Position numbers and translations under genes: made by a program. Below the pieces are notes generated by a model. The model did not search any database, was not told where the DNA came from, and saw only the letters and a list, made by a program, of their open reading frames with translations. Below are positions 45,701-57,700 of a DNA stretch of 64,000 bases, one piece after another. The DNA comes from Eremophila alpestris peregrina (taxonomy: Eukaryota; Chordata; Aves; Passeriformes; Alaudidae), in assembly GCA_009792885.1 (NCBI GenBank), contig WMCF01000016.1, positions 10,558,200 to 10,622,199 on the forward strand, read 5' to 3'. Positions within the stretch are counted from its first letter, which is position 1. Every line of letters begins with the position of its first letter.

Positions 45701-48700
45701 ACTAGAAATGCATTATCTTTTTCTCCCAGGGTCTAGCTGAGACTTTCCTCTGTAATTAATTTTGTTGAAATCTCATATTATATTGTGGAAGGAAAAGAAG
45801 GTGCTTAAATCTGTGAACTGCAAAAAAGCTGACTTCTTGGTGGGTTTTCAAATGGAAAATAATGAAGTAAAGTTTCAGGTTAGTTGGAAGTTTTAGATAA
45901 AAGCACCACTTGGAAATATAATGGCACTGGACAAATCATTAAACTTCTGTGTTCTTTGGGGAGGGAACAGCTCTTCAGTTTTGAGGCCTGACAGAAGACT
46001 GTCAGTGGGTGGTTTAAAGCACTGGTGGAAGTACTAGTCTCGATTTTTATTTATGACAGGTTGGATTCAAACAGATAGAATAACTGTTAAAAGTTTGTTC
46101 CTTAAATCTCATGTGGAAGCCAGGAAAACTTGATTCTGCAGAAAGGCATATAGGTAAGAGTTAATAGAAGTTAAAAAATTGGAAGGATCTTAGATCACAT
46201 TGTGTCTGGCACTTGACAAAGCGTGTCTGTTTCTTTGGGTGTTTTAGGAACAGACATCTGATTCAGGTCTGCAGAGCAGGGTCATTTACTGCATCTGTAT
46301 TATGAAGTTGAAACAAGAAAACAATATGAACTCAAGCCTCTGCAGCTCCATGGGATAATTGCAGTGCCTGCAATCTCATTATCTAGAGTTAATCAGTATT
46401 TCAAAAGCACTTAGTATCTTGGCATGCACAGACAGTAGTACAGGAAGAGGATGACCCAGTGCCTTCTGCAGCACCTGAGATACATTTGGGTGTGAATGCT
46501 TGCCTGTTTTCCCCTGTGTATATTGTGGCTATAACAAGAAAATATTATTGCAGTGTTTGGAAGAGCTCAAACAATTTGTCCAGATTAAGCCATAATCCTT
46601 CCTTTAGAAGTGCTTGTATTAGAAATAAATGTTCTGCAGTTACTTCAGCAAGTTTTAGGGCAAAAAGGGTGAGAGCAAGGTTTGAGATGCTTACCTTTGT
46701 AGCAAAGACACTGGATGTGCAGAATCTGTACCATAACTGTGTGGTTATAGCTCATTATGCCATTGGGAAGAAGATGCATCTGAGCGAGGCATCATTTTGA
46801 AGGTTTTGGGAGTTGACTGTGGTTTATTTGTGGCTCTTACATTTTATGGTACATTGGCTCAATTTAACCAGAAGACTACAAAGAAGTATTGAGCAGGAAA
46901 ACAAAGGCAGCTGATACATTGGTAGGTGATGTTCAGTGCTGTACAGCTGTGCTAGACTGGGAAGAAACCCAGTCTCTACCTCAACCACAGTTTGGTTGTT
47001 CCCTTCAACTCCTTGCATTGTTTATGTTGTTTTTTTCAGAAACCCTTCCATTCATCTTTCTTGTGTTCCTCTTTCATGATCCCTGCTGCTTGCTGGCAGC
47101 CAGCAGCTTACTCCTTTTTCACAACTTTGATTTTTGTTGTCTCTGTTAGGAAAGATTTTTCGAGTGATAGCAAATGCTGTGCCCTTGGATTTGAGAGATG
47201 CAGTGTCTGAAGAGATTTGCTTCTCAGAAAAATCACTCTTCTTTTGTGTCACTTCTTTCTGGGAAAGTGCACAGATGCTCTGTGGATCCCAAGAGAAGAA
47301 CTCTTTGCCTTGACTACTACTTAAAACTTGCTGAGTCCATTAGCACTTACAGAGCCTGACCTGGTGACTGTTACAATAAGTACTACAGAAATACAAACGT
47401 TTCTCTGTGCCATGAAGAATTTCTAATTGCAAAGTAAGAAATTTCCTTCTCTCATACTGATGTGTAGGTGATCAGTGCTTTTTGAGAAAATGCACCCAGT
47501 CTGGTTTGTGTTGGTGCCAGACCTCCTCTTAGCTTATTTACCCTGGAAGTCATCTATCTGAGGGTAGCATTTTGTGCTAATAGGGGAGCCTGTCTCCTTG
47601 CTGGTGAGCTTTGTGTGTAGCAATCATGGTACCTGACTATTTTGTACTGGTAGATTATCCTTCCCTTTCCAGAAATCTTTCTGGGATCTGTGGCCTGTGG
47701 AGAGGTGCACTGGTGGCATATTTGCAGAGTGCAGCAGTGATGAGGAGGAGGGGGTGGAGATCTTGTTTTGTGGCACATCGTGGTCTTGTTTCGCCCACGA
47801 CCCAGTGGAGTCATCTGATGGAGCTCATGTAATGCTGTGCAAAATGTCAGGAGAAATGAGGTCTCAAGGTGGCGTGATTCACCTGTGAGGGGTTTTAATG
47901 TGGTGAATCATACCTGTCAGAAATTCTTCTGAGTGCTTCAGAGTTAACTCTGTGTCTCTCTGGCTCCCAACAGTATCCTAAGGCTTCCCCTCCTCAACTT
48001 TGCATTTTCCAGTGGTGCTCTATCTTTTTTCACCTGCTTGTATGCCAGGAACTCTTGAATGTCTTGCATGCTCCAGTTCTTCCCCCAAACCATGCTGACC
48101 TGGGAACAGACCTCAGGTGGTGAGCTAAGGTGGTGGAGCAAGGTGACCAGCAACAAGAAAGGCTGTGCCAGCAGTGGTATTGTGTCATAGTGGGTCTACT
48201 TTGGGCTGCCACTTGTTTGAAGGTAGGGTTAGCTTCTAGGAGCTCCACAACAACTTTGGTCATAGCCAAGCCACTGAGTATAATCATGTATTTTGCTTTC
48301 CCTTTAATGGGCTGTTCTATTTTGTAGGCTGATAAAACGAGACAAGAAGACACAATAGGTCTGAAGAAGGCAAATGAAATTGCTGTCTCTGGATTGTCTG
48401 TTTGAGCTCTTTAATGGTAGTGATGCTTAGTTCAGGCACATGCAGGAGTCTGGGTACTTTGGGGTCTTTGTGCTTTAAGGATCTGTAGATAGAGAATAGA
48501 GGACAGACTTGTACCTGATGAACTTATTGGCTAAACAAGAATAAATCCCTTTGTTCCCTGCAGTGAAATCAGGATGGCACAGCTGAAATGGGAGCCAGTG
48601 AAAGCACATGGCAGAGCAGAGAGGCATGGAAGCAGATTAATTTTAAGAACTCCCTGGCATGGGCTTTTACCTTAGGAGACACTGTCAGCTGAAGGGGTGG

Positions 48701-51700
48701 TTGGGGAAGGCAGTGTGTGAGTGGCTTCTTGAGGGATCAGGGCAGCCTGATCCATGGTCCTTAACTGTAATTGATGACATGGATTCCAAAGAGCAAATTG
48801 GGTTTGAGATATGGTCATGTCAACTTTGTTTCCCACAGTTGATATTCCAGCATGAGGAATTAAGTGGAGGTTTGAGGAGAGACAACAATAAATGCATCCC
48901 CTTCTAGTGGCATCTTACATGACTAAACCAATAATGAATGTTTGATATCCATAAATTTCTTCTGGCCCTGCTCCCTGGCTGCACCGAGGGGTGCTGAATG
49001 TGTGTGTGCATAGAAGAACCATGTGTGTTTTGCAGTAAAAGCTGAACAGCAATACTACTGCTTTTCCTGGCTTGTCTTTTATCTACATGGGAGAGAATGT
49101 TTGGAGAGGAATTCAGGCATCTCTGCTCTTTTGTTTTTTTTTTTTTGCTTCTTCCAGTCTCTTCCAAGCCAGGGACGTGTGTGAAAGTGCTGACGATTGA
49201 GCCCCCAGGTAACTGCCGGCTGCAGGAAGATCTGGCTCTCCTGGCAGACTGCGCCCTGCCAGCCGAACTGCGGGTAGGAGCACTTCCCCTCCTCCTGGGC
49301 TCTCTGGGGCTGGGCTATCTGCTCACTCCTGTCCTCTCACAGCACTGCCACACAGACTTCAGTGCTTGCTCCAAATGCTGGAAGGCTTTTATTGCTTGGA
49401 AGTGCTGTCAAATTTTGTCACGAGGCCATCGGTGCTGGTCTTTGCCCTTGGATATTCCCCCCAGCAGGGACCTTGGTAAATAAAACCCTTTCCATGTGGT
49501 TGGTGGGGATTTCCCCATTGAATACAATGGGACAAGGCCTCCAGCTCTTCTCTTTGCCATCCTTCTTGAGAATTAGAAATGTTGTAGGAGCAGGCATTGG
49601 TACCCAAAGGGATATATAGGTGAAAGATGGCTTGCTGGGCTTGCTTGCTAGGAACTGACACACTGCAATGGAGAGATGCTTCCAAACCCTGAGAATATTT
49701 CCAGCAGAAATGTGAGTCCCTCTGAAGAGAATTTAACTTGACTGGCAATAGATCTGCTTTTCATAACTATGTCTTGTCCCTCTGATATAGCCCCCAGGTT
49801 GATGATGCCTGTGTTAAAATACCATCATATTATTAGTTAGGATCACAGATGTGGATCTTCTCTCCCATTTGCAGAACAGGATAACTATTAGTTGTCTTCA
49901 TTCTTTCTGCATCTGGTGTTTTCTGTAATATCAGCAGATTCATTTTGGTCTTATGTATGTCCTTTTTTTTGTCCTCTTTCTTGTACCAACCGCTGTATTT
50001 AATAATGTGGACTCATTTTAGGTGGCTGCCCAGAGGTTGTGTGTCTGAGTGATATAGCAAAGTTTTATTGCCTTTTTTCTTTCTATTCTCTGCCAAATAG
50101 ACCTGCCTAGTGCAGTGAGTGTGTGTGTACATGGATAAGGTTTCTTACCTTAATAAGCCAATGTGTTTTGTGCTGCCTTTTTTCAGATATATTTCACTAT
50201 AGAGGGACTTTTTTTCTCCATCAAGTTTACAGCTATCAGTTCAGAAATCTTTCTTGTGTAACCTGCCTTCTCCAAGTAACAGTATATTTTTTGTGGCTTT
50301 CAATATGATTTTCTGTATGTTTGCAGGCTTCAAAAGGAGGTGATACTATCAGTAAGCTTCAGATTACCTCCCCAGGAATTAAAAAAGGGATCATGGACCC
50401 TAAAATAGTGAGATTTACATATATTTTAAGTCACTTCACAAATAAAAAGAATACTTCCTGTTTGATTGCTGGTTTCCAGACCTTGATGGCATACTCCCGT
50501 TAAGCTGCCCTTTCAGAGTTAGAAACACTTTCCTTCTTAATTCTTTCATGTAGAATGGGAGCTGGAAGGAAAGGAGAAAACTTAGAATAATGGAATCATC
50601 TGACTGCTGTGAATTGTGAGCTGTGGTGTTCTTGCTGTGTTTATAGATAAGAATGAAGGCATTAGAGTTATTACAGCTGTACAAGTGAAGAGGGCATGGG
50701 CACACACACACCTGCTCATTAGAGAATTTGTGTGCCATGCACAAGTGTGGGTTCTTTGTTTAAGCCTGATAGATTCTAAAAGATTCCCATTTTTCTCTCT
50801 CTAGGTACTTCTTGTTTGTTTTTGTTTGTTTGCCATTTATCTCTTATTCTAATGTTTTCAGATAGTTAAATTCTGTGAATTGAACATCTTTTTTCTGGGA
50901 CAAAGGCATTGCACATCCTCATTCTTGCAGGGTTTGCTGCCATACAAGGAATGGGATATAAACTCTGTAACCTAAAATGTCAGGAACAACTGAGTAGTCA
51001 CACATAGACATCTGTGTTCTGAAGAGAAAAATACATTATTTTTTTCCCAGCCTATGCAGAACAAAATAGGTATTTGGCTTCTGGATAAAAGCCAGCCTTT
51101 CCAGAATTTTGGCAAGAAACATTTTGAGCTGCTGCATGTCATGTAATGCCATATTATATGAAATGGGGATGTATTCAGCTTTCTGTTTCAGTATAAACAA
51201 ATAATTTGCATGTGATGTCTTTGATACTTGGCTGATGTACGAAACTTTGTGCATTCCAATTTCATGGTTAGTGGCATCTTACATGACTAAAACAATAATG
51301 AATGTTTGATATCCAATTACAGCTCATTATTATTTTCTAGACTGAGAACTATCTATTCTTTGAAATCTCAAACACATTTATATTTCTGGTACCTTGTTTC
51401 TCTTTTCCTGTTCATGCTTGAAAGCCTTTTTTTTTTTTTTTCTTTCAGTGTTTTCTTTTACAAGTGTGGTTGTTGTCTCTGTTTTGTTTTAAAGTAGTAA
51501 TGGCCAGGATTTTTCTGTCCACAACAGCTGCTTCCTCACTTTGTTGCAATAAAATTTAGCAATGACAGATTCAAGTAAAGTACCATGGAAAGCCAGGCAT
51601 CTGTAAAAACCATGTGGCTTCCCCCTGTCTCCCTGGTTCTGCATTTCATGTCTGCCAGGTGACCTCTGAGTTACAGACTCCAGGGCTTCCAGTATATTCC

Positions 51701-54700
51701 ACATGGTTTCCTTGTAACTGTTTTTCAGTTACCTTTTAACTGAGATCTTATGTTCCAAACCAAGATGAAGTCAGTCCTAAAAGGATCAGAGTTTGCCATG
51801 AAATAAACTGTTCTTTCCATCTATATTGACATGTGGTGCGGCTGCAAAAAAAGAGACCACTTGCCACTTTGGGGATAAAACTAGATTTTATAATGCATAG
51901 GTAGAAACAAGTAGATGGGTTCTGTCTTGTCTGTCTGCACCTGTGTACTGTGCTTGTCCATGGCAGTGACTCCTGTGCTTTGCCCCTTTGGCAGGGGCAG
52001 ATTAACTGAAAAATGTACAACATGTTTCCAATTTAGGGCTTTTTTTTTTTGTATCCAATCCACTTGCATCTGGTTGTGAGCTGCTAATCTTCTCTTGGAT
52101 CACCAACCCCTGTATTTTGTGTTGTAATTTATTTACAATTTTCTTGCTGAGATAATCTGGCCAGGGTACAAATTGCTGCCACTGATTTGTTTTGTATGTT
52201 TTTGCCTCCAGCAACATTTCTATTTAAGCTTTAATAGGAAATTTGTAGCAGTAAAGACTTGGTCTTCCACATGTGATGGTGGAGAGTGTTATATTTCTAT
52301 ATGGTGCTTGAGTTATTGTGTTTGCACCTTGTAGGCTGGACTGTGATGTGCTCCCTGGGCAGAATACTTGACTTTGGCAGCTGTGCTTTGCCTGGACAGA
52401 GGCTTGTGAAGGAGGCTGTATGAATAGGGGTGGTGGGAGGAATAAGCCAATTTTCTGCAGGAGGATCCTAAAAAGGAGATTAGATTCCTCAAGCATGACA
52501 AGGGGGGAGAGTAGAAGTAGTAGAGACTTGAAAGGGCAGTAAAAGGGGAAATTCTGCAAAGCCACTTCATCCTGAATAGAAGAAACAAAGACATGAACCT
52601 GCTTTTGTAGTAGGAATTGAAAATGACCTTGTAAACCTGAGCAGCAGAGTGGGGACCAGGCAAGGCTAGAAGCAGGAAATTGAGCCCAGAGGAATTTATA
52701 ATTCAGGAGGCAAACTCTGAGACAAATAAAACTTCCATATCCATTCCAGAGGGATGGACTAATTTTAGAGATTTACCTTTGGATGATGAAAGGAGAGCAA
52801 AAAAGGGATGCACACAGGAGATGTGGCATTTATCTCAATTAAAATTCCTGTGCCACAGAGTGGCCTCTTGTCCACATTTGTTTCTAGGTTTATTTTCCCT
52901 GTGATGTGCCTGCATATCTGTAGCCTTCAGATTTATGTCAGAATTTGTAGGAGAGGACATGGAAGCTGTGGGCATAGGGTGGGGAGAACAGCAGGGCTAA
53001 CAGAATGGGCAGTTGTGTTGTGAGACTGGTGTTTGTAACACATTGCAACAGAAGGAGGCTGTGGATCCCCAGGGCATGGACCAAGGACCCAAGCCTTGAA
53101 ATAGGAGGCACAGATAACAGTAAAATAGCAGCCTGGGGAATCTACAAATGGGACAATTTCATCTTATCTTGATGAGGTGGTGCCCTTTGTGTTGCAGCTA
53201 TGTGAAAAGCAGGTGATAGATCAGGAGGGCAACATTCCTTGAGTTACTGCATCTCTTCTGGAGCAGGACTGCAGGAGAGGGGTTCTGTGGAGAACCAGCA
53301 TCCCTGCAACAGCCCTGTGCATGATTTGCATCATTGGGCTTCTGCAGTGATTAGGAATCAGAAGCTGCCAGATGTTGCTGTGGACAGACAAAAAGTGTGG
53401 TAGAAGGGTCCAGATGGCCATGGTCAGAGGTGGTGTGAGCTTTTGCCAGCTTGGTGCCTTGCCACGTCTGAGAGCACGTTTTGTGAGAAACCTCATGGAG
53501 CCTGGTGAGAGCTCCCACCCAGTGTTGTTGCAGTCTGTCTTTGTTTAGCTCAGCAGGGAGGAGTCATCTGGCTCCTCAGCAGAGCTGAAGTCTGGTTGGA
53601 AGCAGGTGGGTTGGAAATGGACAATGCTATTGTCAGTCTGACCTTTATTGTCAGCCCAGGGTTTTCCTGGGTGCAAATTTGGGACGTAATTTTCCTGGAT
53701 GAAAGACAGCAGGGATAAACTGCTCATCCTAGATGCCTCAGGGATGTGTTTATAGAAAGCAAGAACCAGGGGAAACTTTTGTTTCCAAAGATAAATATTG
53801 GCTACATGTCTATGAATATAAACTCTTTTCTTTTTTTTCTTTTTTCCCCCAATATAATTACACTGTGTATAGAATAAGGTGAAAGGGAAAATATTTGGAA
53901 GTGTCACTTTAAAATAACATAAGGCAAACAGGTTTTGTTTTTTTTGGTGAGTGCTGTCATTGTTGGCATGTGGGATTGGGTGGAGGTGTGTTGTTAAAAT
54001 AATTCACTTGAGTATTAATACTGCAACAACACAATCTTTGGCTGCAATTCAAATCAAAAATCTAAAATGTGCTCTAGCAATGTTGGATTATTCAAGTGAG
54101 GCAATAATTGTAGCCATACCATTTCAAACTGGTCTATACATGGATGTAACCTGTACATTTGCACATGTACCCAGTAAAAGGCTGGTCCTAGCTCCAGTAT
54201 GCTTATGACACCTACTGCATGAAGTAAACTTCACCTCTACCTGGTTATCTGCCTTGTTAGATGGCAGAGAATCACTTTCCAACGGTGTATGGAGGGTCAG
54301 GGAATTGCCATGGATAAAGGATGCAGCTGTACCAGGAATATCTCTTATCAGAGTGCAAGTTCTTCATTTCCTGACATTGGAATCTGTGTTCAGAGCATCT
54401 CTGGTGCTCTGCACTGTGGGAATAGAGGGATGGCATTTTCTGGGAAAATATAGGAGTCTGAACTGGGGACCCTGAGGGTATTTAAAGCAGAAATGTTAAA
54501 GGAAGGGGTTTCTGGTTTCTCTCCCTAGGTTGGTTTTGGGGAGTTGCCCTTTGACAGCACTGACAACTTCAACAGCTGTCCTGACGTGTGTTTCCGTGTG
54601 GAGGATTACAACTTCTTGTGCCATAAGGTGGGTGCTTGTGCTGTACTTCCTTCTCCTCCCCTTTTGCCATGAATCTAGGCTACTTGTGTCCCCCACTCCT

Positions 54701-57700
54701 TCTGTGCTGTGTACACTCTGCAGAAGCAGCATTGATTCAGCTGGAAAACTGCATTTAAAGCATTTAACAAAGCAGCAAAGCCTGCCTTTCTTGCAGAGGT
54801 ATGGAGATAAATTTATAAATTCAGCTACAGCATTCACAGCTGCAAAATCTGCTGCTGCTGGCTCATGAATTGACTGTCTGGAGAGAGAAATGTTTGATCT
54901 GCAGATGAATAGCAGTAAGAATTAATTTTGAGATCCAGCATCAACTCAAGGTCATGCCCTAGTGCCATGCTAATTTCAAATCTCTTGAGTTTACCCTCTG
55001 TGTTTGTGGTTCTGAGGGTAGGCATGGATAGAATTAGGTCTAGAAAAATACTGGAGATACAGCTTCAAAATGTAGGGAAAATCAAAGTTACAGAGTCTGA
55101 ACTTCTGAAATACCTTTGAGCTGCTGTGACAGCTGGTTGGTAGTGCCCTTTGGTTTGGTGCAGTGAGCAAGATGTCAGTGTTTTGGTTTTTCATTCCTCT
55201 CCAGGCATTTTTCTGTGGTCGCAGTGATTATTTCAAAGCCCTTCTTGAAGATCATTTCAGTGAGAGTGAGGAGCTACAGACACAGCCCAGCATCCCTGTG
55301 GTGACTCTGCACAACATCTCAGAAGACATCTTCATCAGGATCCTCTACTACATCTACAGTGATGACACAGAGGTGAGCCCAGCCATTGGTCCTTCCTTCA
55401 GTGCTAGTGAGCTCTGAGCTGTTTTCAGCAGTATTTTTCTAAATCTGGAGCAGGGTGTGTGTATATATTCTTAAATGTCACTGACCTATTCTGCTACTTC
55501 ACTTTTGCCTCAGGTATCCACATACTGGGATGTGCTGTTAGCCAGGCAGGGTTGTAGTTCATGTGCATGATGTTCAGGAAGAAAATCCCTAGTCTTTTAT
55601 CCCACAATAAAAATCTGGAAATTAGGTTGCATGCTGTTTATTGACATGATAAATACACGGCTTTGCAGCTTTCCCTCTTGGGCTCTGTGGAAAGAGAAGG
55701 GAAGCATCTGCCAGTAGATGGCAGATTGAACACATTTGGGGATCTGGACAGGTTGAGAGATTCTGCTTATTTACTCTTAGCATCATAGCCTACTTTTCCA
55801 TTTGTAGCAAGTCATTATTTCCACTGTTATTTATTACTGGGATGGGCAAAGGTTCCACTGGGAGACCAGTGCCTTGCTGTGCTCAGTATCACAGGCAGTA
55901 ACAAAATAGCCCTAACCCACTTAGTTTTCAGCCTAATGGAAGATGCAGTAAATCCCAGCGTTTAATTAGCTTCCTGCTTTGGTTTTGTGGCAAATGCTTT
56001 CAGCAGGTCTCACTGCAAGATCCCAGAACACATCCTGGTGACTGGAGATGATGCTGCACCTGCCAGTGTCACTTCCCCCAAGTGCTGTTTGTGCTCTGGG
56101 TTAGGTGCCACATACAGAGAGTGCACACAGCTGTGGCCTTGTTTCTGCTGATCTGTTCACCTCTGGGTAGCAGTGAGCAGAGATGTGTTTGGCAGGCAGC
56201 AAGGGCAGGATTGCTGCTGGTATGCCAGAGAGCTGATCCTTCACTTGCTGCACTCTTCCCTCAGCCACTTGCTGAAAGGGCAGGCAGAGAGGGAAAGAAG
56301 CTGCTTGAAGATCCTCCTGACCTTGTTCCCTTGTACTTCTCCAGTCTGCCTGCCCTCCTCATGATGACTCACAGGAAGGATGTTTCCCAAGCAGCTATGC
56401 CTTTCCAAGGGATGCCTCAGCTGCTCTGTCTGGGCTTGGGTCAGGAGGACAGACCAACAACAATGTGTAGGAGTTAAAAGGATCTTACTCATATGTTTCA
56501 TGTGCAGAATGGTGCATAGCTTGGGTTTCAAACTGAGCAGCCAAGATGTGAGCTTCTGCAGAGAGTTCATCAGAACTGTCATGAGAAACTACCAGAAAAA
56601 ATGGTCAGGAAGACAGGAATGTAACTCAGGTTCCACATTTACACGTGGAGTGTTCTCCCTGTCCAGTGTTTGTCCAGCCAAGTATCAGCACTCTCAACAC
56701 TCACTCCATGTTTTCCTTTGCAAAGGATTTATGTGTCTCTCTGCCATGCAGTAGTGACAGTGTTTGCAGTTAAGGGGATGAGTGTGTGCAGAGGACATAA
56801 AGGGTTCCAGGCACAGAGACAAGTTGCTGTTTAGAATACTTGTGTAGGCTCGAGGGCAGTTCTTGGAACATTTGCCAGGTTTGTCCTTGATGAAGCAGTT
56901 GGGAGCTGCAGCCATCAATACTGCTGGCTCAAACACCTCCAGCTCCTGAGGTTTCCACAGCTTATGAAGGGAAAAAGCAGCACTTGATTAATAACCCCAG
57001 GACCTTTGTTACCCCATGTGCATACACAGCCCTTGTGGCATGGCTCTCCTGCATCTTGCATTTTTCTGCCCAGCTGCTGCAGGGTGTTACACAGCTGGGT
57101 CACTCGCTGGGAGCTGTCTCTCCAAACACAGGTGCAGGCAGCTGTGGGGGAAGAAAAAAATCAGCTGTTGCAGTTGTCAGAGCGAACAACCAGAGGTATA
57201 GATGTGCACAGCAGTGTGTTTGCTGCTCACTGGTTACCAGGAGAGTGGGCCAGGCTGCACCAGTTACCATTGCTCCATCCAGATCAGCTACTTTGTCTCT
57301 AAATGCAAGGGCCCTTGCCTCCTCCACAGCCAGGGCATGCAGTGTCCTGCAGATCCACTGTTACAATGGATGTGGGTACTGAGCTCTTTGCAGTTCACAT
57401 TTTCAGGAACAGAGAGAGACTCTGGTTCCAGGTTAGTGATGCAGATGGGTGACAGAAATAGGATTTGCCTGGCCAGGGGGAAGAGGCTGAGTGAAGCTGG
57501 AGGTGGTGTCTCCAACTTTGTCTACAGGTTTTTTTATCCTCAGATCAATTGCAAGTACCCAAGAGGGAAATGGGAATGTGGTTCTCTTGCTCAAGAGCCT
57601 TAGAATGTTAAAGCCATTCACAGCAGTTAAGTTTGAGCATCTGGTCCATTAATTTAGTCCATTCTGAATGCCTGTTAGAGCTCCACTAGTATTTGATGTG

